Shown here in pieces: positions 1-5,885 of a stretch of 7,683 nucleotides of DNA. The DNA is from Gammaproteobacteria bacterium (GTDB lineage: Bacteria > Pseudomonadota > Gammaproteobacteria > Chromatiales > Chromatiaceae), in assembly GCA_008080925.1 (NCBI GenBank), contig VMDJ01000115.1, forward strand, positions 1-7,683. The letters are read 5' to 3'. The notes beneath the pieces were generated by a model. That model worked only from the letters and a program-made list of their open reading frames with translations. It was not told the origin of the DNA and did no database searches. Position 1 is the first letter of the stretch. Each line of letters begins with the position of its first letter. The position numbers and the translations under genes are program-made.

Positions 1-1232
1 TGGCGCCAGCGATTCGCTTGGCTGATGAAGGTTTTTCTGTCGATGATATGTATCGTCGTTACGCCGGTTTTCGTCAGCAAGCGTTATTGAAGTCACCTGC
101 TGCGACGCAACAGTTCTTGTTGAACGGTGAGGTGCCACCAAAAGGTTATCTACTTAAGCAACCTGATTTAGCCAATACCTTAAAGCTTTTTGCAGAGCAG
201 GGTGAGCAAGGCTTTTATCAAGGTGAGTTTGCGCAACGTTTAGTTGCCGGTGTGCAAAAGTACGGTGGTATTTGGACGCTTGAAGATCTGGCTAAGTACG
301 ACATCGTAGAGCGTGATCCGATCACCTTTAACTTTAATGACTATCAATTTACAACCGCGGCATTACCGTCATCCGGTGGTGTGGTTCTCGCGCAAATCTT
401 TAACATGCTCGCACAATTTAATTGGGACCAACTCGACTCTGCGCAGCGAGTCCATCTCCTTACTGAGCTGATGCGTAGAGCATATAAAGAACGTGCAGTT
501 CATCTTGGTGATACGGATCAGGTGGATGTGCCGGTTAAGCAGCTCACCAGTGTTGAGTATGCCAAGCAACTGGCGAAAGACATTGATCTGCAGATGGCGA
601 GCGTGAGTCAGGATTTGCCGCAGATCAAAATCAAAGAGGGTATGGATACCAGTCATTTCTCGATTATCGATCGCGAAGGTAATCGCGTTGCTGCAACCAT
701 GAGTGTCAACTATCCCTTCGGTGCATGTTTTGTCGTGCCGGGTACCGGTGTTGTGCTGAATGATGAGATGGATGATTTTTCCATCAAGCCCGGTGTGCCG
801 AATGCGTATGGCTTAGTCGGTAATCAACAGAATGCGATTGCGCCGGGTAAACGTATGCTTTCAAGTATGACCCCAACCTTTATTGAAAATGAGCAGCGTG
901 TGGCGATTCTGGGTACACCTGGCGGCTCGCGGATCATCAGTATGGTGATGATAGGTGCCTTACAAGCCATGCAAGGTGCACCCGTTGAGCAATGGGTTGG
1001 GCGCGCGCGTTTTCATCATCAGTACTTGCCCGATAGCTTGCAATATGAGCCGGATGCATTGAGTGAGCAGACACTCGAGGCGTTATCGGCGATGGGGCAT
1101 CAGTTAAAGCCGGTGGATGATAGCTACGGCAACATGCAAGCGATTGCGTGGGATAAGGTTGCAAATAAAGTCTCTGTGGCATCTGATCCACGAGGGATAG
1201 GTGCAGCCGTTGCAATAAAAGCCGAGCAATAA
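1..1232 (+). CDS. ggt: Gamma-glutamyltransferase, 5'-truncated by the window edge
   Basis: An N-terminal nucleophile (Ntn) hydrolase that cleaves the gamma-glutamyl bond of glutathione and related compounds, or transfers the group to water or amino acids; family members are normally periplasmic. The reading frame is open from base 3 and reads PAIRLADEGF before the first TTG at 18, so the true start lies upstream and that TTG is not a start. Visible are the end of the large subunit (SSGG near 372-383) and the whole small subunit. The autocleavage and nucleophile Thr is at 648-650 in DTSHFSIID. Residues matching E. coli Asn411, Asp433 and Ser462-Ser463 are present (NYPFG, MDDF, MLSSM), as is the oxyanion-loop GTPGGSR. 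The lid-loop KPGVPNAYGL is kept. The position of E. coli Gln430 is Glu here (765-767), as in human GGT. The signal peptide and substrate Arg114 lie outside the window. Family assignment is secure; the gene symbol follows E. coli. Confidence 0.95.
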   Translation, partial: APAIRLADEGFSVDDMYRRYAGFRQQALLKSPAATQQFLLNGEVPPKGYLLKQPDLANTLKLFAEQGEQGFYQGEFAQRLVAGVQKYGGIWTLEDLAKYDIVERDPITFNFNDYQFTTAALPSSGGVVLAQIFNMLAQFNWDQLDSAQRVHLLTELMRRAYKERAVHLGDTDQVDVPVKQLTSVEYAKQLAKDIDLQMASVSQDLPQIKIKEGMDTSHFSIIDREGNRVAATMSVNYPFGACFVVPGTGVVLNDEMDDFSIKPGVPNAYGLVGNQQNAIAPGKRMLSSMTPTFIENEQRVAILGTPGGSRIISMVMIGALQAMQGAPVEQWVGRARFHHQYLPDSLQYEPDALSEQTLEALSAMGHQLKPVDDSYGNMQAIAWDKVANKVSVASDPRGIGAAVAIKAEQ

Positions 1233-1270
1233 AAAACGCCGCTCTAGTAGATAACAAAGAGCGGCGTTTT
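1233..1270. terminator. Bidirectional intrinsic terminator between ggt and the cytochrome operon
   Basis: Perfect 13-bp inverted repeat, AAAACGCCGCTCT at 1233-1245 and AGAGCGGCGTTTT at 1258-1270, with a 12-nt loop. The G+C-rich core is flanked by A runs on the left and T runs on the right, so each strand yields a hairpin followed by a U tract. It begins directly after the ggt stop and lies 17 nt past the stop of the convergent cytochrome gene, so one element can serve both. Confidence 0.92.
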
Positions 1271-1286
1271 CTTTAAGTGCTTAGCA

Positions 1287-1616
1287 TTAAGGCTTTAGCG
1301 TACCGTCAGTGAGCTTACCTTTCTGGGAAGCATAGAAAGCAGCGATGTCTTTCATATCTTGATCAGAGAGTGCCGCAACCATACCTTGCATGATCGCGTT
1401 CTGACGTGAGCCGTTTTTATATGACTTTAACGCGTGGTAGAGGTAGTTCTCATGTTGACCACCCAAATTAGGGTTCATAGGTGCTGTCGCAACACCATCA
1501 ACTCCGTGACAGCCGGCACAAGCTGCCGCCTTGTCTTTGCCTGCAGAGGCGTTACCACCTGCTGAAACGCTCGCGCTCAAAACAGTGAGTGCACATAGTG
1601 TAAGAATCTTTTTCAT
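1287..1616 (-). CDS. Small secreted class I c-type cytochrome (second gene of pair)
   Basis: A 109-residue monohaem cytochrome c, probably a periplasmic electron carrier. MKKILTLCALTVLSASVSA is a typical Sec signal peptide with likely cleavage after residue 19. The haem-binding CAGCH is at residues 33-37. The distal half carries LGGQHENYLYHAL, then NAIMQGMV and a LSDQDMKDIAAFYA helix, the layout of one half of a cytochrome c4 or a c553-like protein. Met76 is the better axial ligand candidate, because it aligns with Met80 of the neighbouring cytochrome while Met79 does not. The ATG at 1614-1616 is chosen over the longer frame from 1679: it begins the signal peptide, has AAGGGG just upstream, and lies 10 nt after the stop of the upstream gene. 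The two genes are surely one operon. The electron partner cannot be read from the window; c4-like proteins often feed terminal oxidases. Confidence 0.9.
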   Translation of the reverse strand: MKKILTLCALTVLSASVSAGGNASAGKDKAAACAGCHGVDGVATAPMNPNLGGQHENYLYHALKSYKNGSRQNAIMQGMVAALSDQDMKDIAAFYASQKGKLTDGTLKP

Positions 1617-1626
1617 GTCAAACCCC

Positions 1627-1941
1627 TTATTGACCTTGTGCCTGCCAGAACGCACCGATATCCGCCATATCTTCATCACTCATGCTTTGAGCTTGAATGT
1701 TCATGGTGGCATGTTTGCGCTGACCATCGCGGTAGGCCTGAAGCGCTGCAACAATGTAGTCCGCGTTTTGGCCTGCTAATCGAGGTACATGGTAAGTTGG
1801 GTAGACGTTGTTGTAGCTAGATACTGCATGGCATCCGAGACAAGCTTCAGATTTCACACGTCCGGCGTTTGGATTGCCGGCAGCTTGCGCAAGGCCGCTG
1901 ACTAACACTGCGCCTGCTAATGCCATTTTTAGGTACGACAT
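1627..1941 (-). CDS. Small secreted class I c-type cytochrome (first gene of pair)
   Basis: A 104-residue monohaem cytochrome c. The N terminus MSYLKMALAGAVLVSGLAQA is a Sec signal peptide with probable cleavage after residue 20. The haem motif CLGCH is at residues 34-38. PRLAGQNADYIVAAL and the C-terminal MSDEDMADIGAFW match the c4/c553 fold. Met80 in HATMN is the likely sixth haem ligand. A clear AAGGAG precedes the ATG by about 7 nt. It is paralogous to the gene 10 nt downstream but differs in detail: an insertion-like SSYNNVYPTYHV segment after the haem motif, and no MV pair after the ligand Met. Each protein has its own signal peptide, so they are exported separately. The exact physiological partner is unknown. 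Confidence 0.9.
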   Translation of the reverse strand: MSYLKMALAGAVLVSGLAQAAGNPNAGRVKSEACLGCHAVSSYNNVYPTYHVPRLAGQNADYIVAALQAYRDGQRKHATMNIQAQSMSDEDMADIGAFWQAQGQ

Positions 1942-1967
1942 TGATTTCTCCTTCAGTGAATGTATTG

Positions 1968-1983
1968 GCGGTATGGTTACCGC
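1968..1983. promoter_or_regulatory. Palindrome upstream of the cytochrome pair (operator or 5'-UTR hairpin candidate)
   Basis: GCGGTA (1968-1973) and TACCGC (1978-1983) form a perfect 6-bp inverted repeat around TGGT. It lies between an A+T-rich -10-like element and the Shine-Dalgarno of the first cytochrome gene, about where transcription would begin. It could be a repressor half-site pair or a small leader hairpin. The symmetry is seen directly; the role is inference. Confidence 0.35.
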
Positions 1984-1987
1984 TCTA

Positions 1988-1993
1988 TTTATA
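1988..1993 (-). promoter_or_regulatory. Possible -10 element of the cytochrome operon
   Basis: TATAAA on the minus strand within TATATAAATAG, 46 nt upstream of the first cytochrome ATG. No recognisable -35 is found at 16-18 bp, so if this is a promoter it may need an activator. The rest of the gap between this gene and mutM (1942-2069) shows no gene. Confidence 0.3.
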
Positions 1994-2069
1994 TAGGGTG
2001 ATTGTAGAGAGGGCGTGGTCGTGGCTGCGACTAACTAATTTTTATGCAGGATATTAATAACGCTTTGTC

Positions 2070-2876
2070 TTAACGCTGGCACTGAGGGCAGTAGGCGCTC
2101 GTGCGCTGTCCTAAAAGCTTATGTTTCAGGGTGCTACCGCAAGATTTGCACGCTTCGCCACTGCGTCCATAGACCCAGAGCTCTTGCTGAAAATAGCCCG
2201 GAGAGCCATCTTGCTGTTGGAAGTCGCGCAACGTCGTACCGCCGCGCTTGATCGCATATCGCAGGATTTCGACGATATGTCTGTGCAGCTCTTCGATTCG
2301 CGCTTTGCTGATACGCTTGGCAGCTCGTGCTGGATGGATGCCAGAGAGAAATAGCGATTCGGTGGCATAGATGTTACCAACCCCAACGACCACCTTGTTA
2401 TCCATGATGACTTGTTTGATCGCTGCGGTGCGTTTTTGCGTCTGACTGAATAGGTAGTCAGCAGTGAATTCAGAATTTAAGGGTTCTGGTCCAAGATGGC
2501 TTATCAGGCTGTGTGAGGCCGGATCCTCTGAGGTCCATAGCACCGCGCCAAACTTTCGTGGATCGCGAAGACGCAGCGCGATATCCCCCATGACCAGTTC
2601 GAAATGATCATGCTTTGCCGCAGGGGAATTGCTTGGCAAAACGCGCAAGCTGCCTGACATACCCAGATGCAGTATCAGGGTTCCCGTATCACAACGAATC
2701 AGCAGATATTTAGCGCGACGACTAACCTTATGAATCGTCTGACCTTTTAGGAAATCTAGTTTTGGGATAGGCCAGCGCAGTTTAGGTGCGCGCGCAATGC
2801 TGCCGGTGATCGTTTGTCCGGTGATATGCGGGGCAATGCCACGGCGGCTCGTTTCGACTTCAGGTAATTCAGGCAT
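2070..2876 (-). CDS. mutM: Formamidopyrimidine-DNA glycosylase (Fpg/MutM)
   Basis: A bifunctional DNA glycosylase/AP lyase that removes 8-oxoguanine and formamidopyrimidines in base excision repair. The 268 residues match the usual length of about 270. The obligatory N terminus MPELPEVE places the catalytic Pro2 and Glu3 and fixes the start. The Lys of RRAKYLL (residue 56) is the conserved active-site lysine. Met73, and Arg107 and Phe109 of DPRKFG, are the base-flipping wedge. NKVVVGVGNIYATESLF is the helix-two-turn-helix region. A C-terminal zinc finger has CxxC-x16-CxxC (Cys243, 246, 263, 266). All key residues are present, so it should be active. It lies downstream of rpmB-rpmG, as in E. 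coli, but directly behind their terminator. No Shine-Dalgarno is visible before the ATG. Confidence 0.97.
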   Translation of the reverse strand: MPELPEVETSRRGIAPHITGQTITGSIARAPKLRWPIPKLDFLKGQTIHKVSRRAKYLLIRCDTGTLILHLGMSGSLRVLPSNSPAAKHDHFELVMGDIALRLRDPRKFGAVLWTSEDPASHSLISHLGPEPLNSEFTADYLFSQTQKRTAAIKQVIMDNKVVVGVGNIYATESLFLSGIHPARAAKRISKARIEELHRHIVEILRYAIKRGGTTLRDFQQQDGSPGYFQQELWVYGRSGEACKSCGSTLKHKLLGQRTSAYCPQCQR

Positions 2877-2900
2877 GGCACATGGTAATGCCAGTTAGCA

Positions 2901-2930
2901 GGCAAAAGAAAACCCGCTGAAGCGGGTTTT
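2901..2930 (-). terminator. Intrinsic terminator of the rpmB-rpmG operon
   Basis: Stem AAAACCCGC (2909-2917) with GCGGGTTTT (2922-2930) around a TGAA tetraloop. On the minus strand the hairpin is followed by TTTTCTTTT. It lies 27 nt past the rpmG stop and ends about 25 nt before the mutM start, separating abundant ribosomal transcripts from mutM. Confidence 0.88.
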
Positions 2931-2957
2931 TCTTTATGAGGCTCTGAACAGAGAGGC

Positions 2958-3125
2958 TTACTTAATTTTTGCCTCTTTGTACATGACGTGCTGGCGAACA
3001 ACAGGATCAAACTTTTTGATTTCCATCTTGCCAGTCATGGTGCGCTTGTTCTTAGTAGTGGTATAGAAGTGACCAGTACCAGCGCTTGAGTTCAGACGAA
3101 TCTTTTCACGTACAGCTTTAGCCAT
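2958..3125 (-). CDS. rpmG: Large ribosomal subunit protein bL33
   Basis: A 55-residue basic protein of the 50S subunit, near the E site. It reads MAKAVREKIRLNSSAGTGHF and continues with YTTTKNKRT, then FDPVVRQHVMYKEAKIK at the C terminus. It is nearly collinear with E. coli L33, which is also 55 residues. It has no CxxC pairs, so it is the zinc-independent (C-minus) form and not a zinc-regulated paralogue. AAGGAG lies just before the ATG, within the 10-nt gap that separates it from rpmB. Co-transcription with rpmB and ending at the terminator at 2901-2930 give the classic rpmBG operon. Confidence 0.97.
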   Translation of the reverse strand: MAKAVREKIRLNSSAGTGHFYTTTKNKRTMTGKMEIKKFDPVVRQHVMYKEAKIK

Positions 3126-3135
3126 GATCTACTCC

Positions 3136-3372
3136 TTATACCTTCTCGCCACGTGCGCGCATTTCTTCAAGAACGGTATCTAGACCCTTCTTATCAATGA
3201 TGCGCATACCTGCGGTAGACACACGCAGACGAACGAATTTTTGCTCAGCTTCCGACCAAAAACGATGGAAGTGTAAGTTAGGCAGGAAACGACGACGCGT
3301 TTTACGGTGTGAGTGAGAAACGTTGTTACCGCTCACTGGTCGCTTGCCTGTTACTTGGCAGACTTTTGACAT
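3136..3372 (-). CDS. rpmB: Large ribosomal subunit protein bL28
   Basis: A 78-residue 50S ribosomal protein, the same length as E. coli L28. It starts MSKVCQVTGKRPVSGNNVSH, then RRRFLPNLHFHRFW, and ends GLDTVLEEMRARGEKV. The ATG at 3370-3372 is chosen because it gives the family N terminus and has TGAGG upstream; the in-frame extension to 3516 has no family match and runs through the promoter. It is the first gene of rpmB-rpmG. Only one CxxC-type cysteine remains (Cys5), so this is the zinc-free form. Confidence 0.97.
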   Translation of the reverse strand: MSKVCQVTGKRPVSGNNVSHSHRKTRRRFLPNLHFHRFWSEAEQKFVRLRVSTAGMRIIDKKGLDTVLEEMRARGEKV

Positions 3373-3411
3373 GGTTAAAGCCTCAATTTTAAACCGATTA
3401 ACAATACGGCC

Positions 3412-3439
3412 CGCGCCTATGCCCGGGCAGAAAGGCGCG
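3412..3439. repeat. Nested inverted repeats next to the rpmB start site
   Basis: CGCGCC (3412-3417) and GGCGCG (3434-3439) flank a second palindrome, GCCCGGGC (3421-3428). The outer right arm overlaps the discriminator of the predicted rpmB promoter, so a full outer hairpin would probably not exist in the mRNA; the inner palindrome would be in the leader. Symmetry is observed; function is unknown. Confidence 0.4.
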
Positions 3440-3441
3440 TA

Positions 3442-3470
3442 TTTATAGCAGAAGGTCCTATGTCGAGCAA
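3442..3470 (-). promoter_or_regulatory. Extended -10 promoter for rpmB-rpmG
   Basis: On the minus strand, TTGCTC (3465-3470), a 17-bp spacer, then TATAAA (3442-3447) preceded by TGC, which makes a TGn extended -10. The bases after the -10 are ACGCGCC, a G+C-rich discriminator of the kind found at stringently controlled ribosomal promoters. Predicted start is near 3435, giving a leader of about 60 nt. The promoter sits just past the radC stop, so the ribosomal genes need not depend on radC transcription. Confidence 0.7.
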
Positions 3471-3485
3471 GAAAAAGCGTGAAAT

Positions 3486-4160
3486 TTAGAGAAATCCGCG
3501 CTCGGCAAGTGAACAAAACGCATTTTTTCCCACGACCAAATGATCGAGCAACGTCACATCGAGCATATCGAGCGCATTTTTCAGCGATTTGGTTAGTTCG
3601 ATATCGGCCTGACTGGGCGTGGTATCACCTGAAAGATGGTTGTGCGCCAAGATGATTCGGGCGGCGTTGTGGTAAATGACGCGACGGATGAGCTCGCGAG
3701 GGTGGATCGAGGTGTGATCAATCGTGCCGTGAAAGAGTTCTTCGAAGGCCAAAATGTGGTGTTTTGTGTCTAGAAAGATAGCACCGAAGACCTCAGCAGG
3801 GCGATCGCCGAGTTCGGCTATCAGAAAGTTCGCAGCATCAGCCGATTTGGTGATGGTGTGACCCTGCGACAGCCCGTCAGCGTGGACACGACGCGACATC
3901 TCCATCACTGCTTGCAGTTGAGTGAACTTAGCTTCGCCCAGGCCCATAGCAGCACAAAAATCTGATTGAGAGGCTTTGAGTAACTGCGACAAGCTTCCGA
4001 ACTGATTCAGTAGCTGGCGAGCAAGATCGACAGCGCTGATGTTGCGTGTGCCGGTGCGTAAAAAGATCGCTAGCAGCTCAGCATCGCTTAGCGATTTATC
4101 GCCTTGCTTCAGTAACCGTTCACGCGGCCTTTCTTGGCTCGGCCAGTCTTTGATACTCAC
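3486..4160 (-). CDS. radC: RadC family JAB/MPN-domain protein
   Basis: A 224-residue RadC (UPF0758) protein. The family has an N-terminal helix-hairpin-helix-like region (here about residues 25-90) and a C-terminal JAB/MPN metallopeptidase-like domain (about 100-224). Despite its name, a repair role for RadC has not held up and its activity is unsettled. Metal-site residues are in place: Glu in FEELFHGT (140-141), His173 and His175 of AHNH, Ser177 and Asp186 of the SGD-TPSQAD stretch. The usual HNHPSG reads HNHLSG, with Leu176 (codon at 3633-3635) in place of Pro. The start is GTG at 4158-4160; it gives the standard SIKDWP N terminus and has a good GAGGA eight bases upstream. It is divergent from coaBC and upstream of rpmB, as in E. 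coli. Confidence 0.93.
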   Translation of the reverse strand: MSIKDWPSQERPRERLLKQGDKSLSDAELLAIFLRTGTRNISAVDLARQLLNQFGSLSQLLKASQSDFCAAMGLGEAKFTQLQAVMEMSRRVHADGLSQGHTITKSADAANFLIAELGDRPAEVFGAIFLDTKHHILAFEELFHGTIDHTSIHPRELIRRVIYHNAARIILAHNHLSGDTTPSQADIELTKSLKNALDMLDVTLLDHLVVGKNAFCSLAERGFL

Positions 4161-4179
4161 AGTGGATTTCCTCTACAAA
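4150..4179 (+). promoter_or_regulatory. Candidate promoter for the coaBC operon
   Basis: TTGATA (4150-4155) and TACAAA (4174-4179) with an 18-bp spacer. Predicted start near 4186 leaves a leader of about 20 nt before the GTG. The -35 falls inside the first codons of the divergent radC. An alternative -10, TACACT at 4194-4199, lies only 6 nt before the GTG and has no -35 partner. Weak evidence. Confidence 0.35.
4168..4174 (-). promoter_or_regulatory. Ribosome binding site deciding the GTG start of radC
   Basis: AGAGGAA on the minus strand, about 7-8 nt before the GTG. No ATG in frame gives the conserved SIKDWP N terminus, so this site supports the GTG start. Confidence 0.7.
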
Positions 4180-4205
4180 CTGAGCGAATCGGATACACTA
4201 GCTGC

Positions 4206-5441
4206 GTGAATGCAATAGTTAGCGAACACTATCAACTCAGGGGTCGTCAGATAGTGCTCGGCATAACGGCCGGAGTGGCTGCGTATAAAGCAGCGGAACT
4301 CGCTCGCCTGTTAGTTAAGCAGGGTGCATTAGTGCAAGTGGTGATGACCCCATCGGCACATGAATTTATCGGTGCGATGACACTGCAAGCCATTACGGGT
4401 CGCCCTGTGCGTGATCAGCTCTTTGATGCGGACGCAGAAGCGGCGATGGGCCATATCGAATTGGCACGTTGGGCTGATGCGATAGTGATTGCACCAGCCA
4501 CAGCCGACTTCATGGCAAAGCTTGCGATGGGTGCGGCAGATAATTTGTTGCTGACCATTTGCTTGGCGACTCAAGCGCCGGTGTTGATTGCGCCTGCGAT
4601 GAACGAAAAGATGTGGGCGCATCCAGCGACACAAGAAAATCAAACCAAATTAACTGCTCAAGGCGTCAAGCTGATTGGCCCTGCGGTAGGCGAGCAAGCG
4701 TGTGGTGATGTGGGCCCTGGTCGCATGGTTGAGCCTGCGGAGATTCTTGCTGCGGCAGCCGAACTGTTTGAGCTTGGACCTTTATCCGGTAAGCGCGTGA
4801 TGATTACTGCAGGCCCAACGCGAGAGCCGATTGATGCAGTGCGCTATCTGAGTAATCGTAGCTCGGGCAAGATGGGTTATGCCTTGGCAAATGCGGCACG
4901 CCTTGCCGGTGCAGAGGTCCTATTGATATCCGGCCCGGTCAGTCTTGATGCACCAAAGGGTTGTGCCCTCACTGAGGTGACTTCGGCTGATGAGATGTAT
5001 GGCGCGGTGATGAATCAACTCGACGGCGTTGATATTTTCATCGCAGCAGCGGCTGTAGCGGATTACCGTGCTGAATATGTCGCCGAGAAAAAAATTAAAA
5101 AGACCGAAGACACTTTGACGGTGAACTTGGTGAAGAACCCAGATATTTTACGAGAGGTTGCAGCCAGTGCGCAGCGACCTTTCTGTGTTGGCTTTGCTGC
5201 TGAGACAAATGATCTTGAGCAATACGCCACTGACAAACTAAACGATAAGCAGCTCGATATGATTGCGGCTAATTGGGTCGGCGATCAACAAGGTTTTGAT
5301 ACTGAAGATAATGCGCTGTTGGTGATTTGGTCTGAAGGTCAAACACAATTACCGCAACAGCCAAAGCGCGAGCTTGCAAAACAACTCATGACATTAATTG
5401 AAGAGCACTACCATGCAAAAACTACAACTCAAAGTTCTTGA
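4206..5441 (+). CDS. coaBC: Bifunctional phosphopantothenoylcysteine decarboxylase / phosphopantothenate-cysteine ligase
   Basis: Converts 4'-phosphopantothenate and cysteine to 4'-phosphopantetheine in coenzyme A synthesis; also called Dfp. The N-terminal CoaC flavoprotein half (about residues 15-185 from the chosen start) has the FMN-binding GITAGVAAYK, catalytic His83 in HIELARWAD, the APAMNEKMW motif (Asn133), and Cys166 in EQACGD. The C-terminal CoaB half (about 195-405) has TAGPTREPIDAVRYLSN, SSGKMGYALA, AAAVADYR, the KKIKK loop and CVGFAAETND. The GTG at 4206 gives 411 residues, close to the usual 400-410. The frame is open back to 4134, but that would run through the radC start and adds no family sequence. 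The only Shine-Dalgarno-like bases (GGA) are weak. First gene of a tight operon; its end overlaps dut by 29 nt. Activity is confident; the start is less so. Confidence 0.95.
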   Translation: MNAIVSEHYQLRGRQIVLGITAGVAAYKAAELARLLVKQGALVQVVMTPSAHEFIGAMTLQAITGRPVRDQLFDADAEAAMGHIELARWADAIVIAPATADFMAKLAMGAADNLLLTICLATQAPVLIAPAMNEKMWAHPATQENQTKLTAQGVKLIGPAVGEQACGDVGPGRMVEPAEILAAAAELFELGPLSGKRVMITAGPTREPIDAVRYLSNRSSGKMGYALANAARLAGAEVLLISGPVSLDAPKGCALTEVTSADEMYGAVMNQLDGVDIFIAAAAVADYRAEYVAEKKIKKTEDTLTVNLVKNPDILREVAASAQRPFCVGFAAETNDLEQYATDKLNDKQLDMIAANWVGDQQGFDTEDNALLVIWSEGQTQLPQQPKRELAKQLMTLIEEHYHAKTTTQSS

Positions 5442-5868
5442 TCCTCGAATTGGTAACGAGTTTCCATTACCTGCTTACGCCACTGATGGTTCAGCGGGAA
5501 TGGATTTGCGTGCGATGCTTGATGCGCCATTGGATTTAGCGCCAGGTAAAACGGAACTGATTCCAACTGGTATCGCGATTCATATCGGTGATCCAGATTT
5601 AGCGGCAGTGATTTTGCCGCGCTCAGGTTTGGGTCATAAGCACGGTATTGTGTTGGGTAACTTGGTCGGTTTGATCGATTCGGATTATCAGGGTCAGTTG
5701 TTTGTTTCTTGTTGGAACCGTGGTCAAGAGAACTTCCGCGTTGAGGTGGGTGAGCGCATTGCACAGCTGATGTTGATGCCAGTCGTGCGTGCAGAGTTTG
5801 AAGTCGTTGAGTCGTTCAATGAGAGCGAGCGTGGCGCGGGTGGCTTTGGTCACTCGGGTCGTCAATAA
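5413..5868 (+). CDS. dut: dUTP diphosphatase
   Basis: Hydrolyses dUTP to dUMP and pyrophosphate, keeping uracil out of DNA and supplying the dTMP precursor. It is a homotrimer with all five motifs: AGMDLRA (28-34), PRSGLG (69-74), GLIDSDYQGQL (86-96, catalytic Asp89), RIAQLMLMPV (115-124) and RGAGGFGHSG (140-149) on the flexible C-terminal arm. The 151 residues equal the E. coli length, and LPRSGLGHKHGIVLGNLVGL is identical to my memory of E. coli Dut. The ATG at 5413 is chosen over an in-frame TTG at 5398 because MQKLQLKVLDPR matches the family start and GAAGAG lies just upstream. The first 29 nt overlap coaBC in another frame, suggesting translational coupling. Confidence 0.97.
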   Translation: MQKLQLKVLDPRIGNEFPLPAYATDGSAGMDLRAMLDAPLDLAPGKTELIPTGIAIHIGDPDLAAVILPRSGLGHKHGIVLGNLVGLIDSDYQGQLFVSCWNRGQENFRVEVGERIAQLMLMPVVRAEFEVVESFNESERGAGGFGHSGRQ

Positions 5869-5885
5869 ACAAAGAGAGAATACAC

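Noticed and set aside
18..20. TTG at 18 as the start of the gamma-glutamyltransferase
   Set aside because: The frame is open upstream and reads family sequence (PAIRLADEG); about a third of the usual protein would be missing, so the gene is cut by the window edge.
369..656. Minus-strand open frame of 95 codons opposite ggt
   Set aside because: It lies wholly within the strongly conserved ggt coding sequence and has no family resemblance or ribosome binding site.
1531..1820. Plus-strand open frames opposite the two cytochrome genes
   Set aside because: Shadows of genes with clear signal peptides, haem motifs and Shine-Dalgarno sites on the other strand.
2058..2079. Direct repeat of AGCGTTA around the mutM stop codon
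   Set aside because: Two copies of 7 bases only, no hairpin or T tract; not distinguishable from chance.
4151..4162. GTGAGTA half of a SlmA binding site (GTGAGTACTCAC type) at the radC start
   Set aside because: Only one half matches, and these bases are the GTG-AGT-A of the radC start codons, so coding explains them.
4134..4205. N-terminal extension of CoaBC back to 4134
   Set aside because: It runs through the start of radC, adds residues without family similarity and makes the protein too long.
5398..5412. TTG start of dut at 5398
   Set aside because: The ATG at 5413 gives the family N terminus and E. coli length and has its own GAAGAG upstream.
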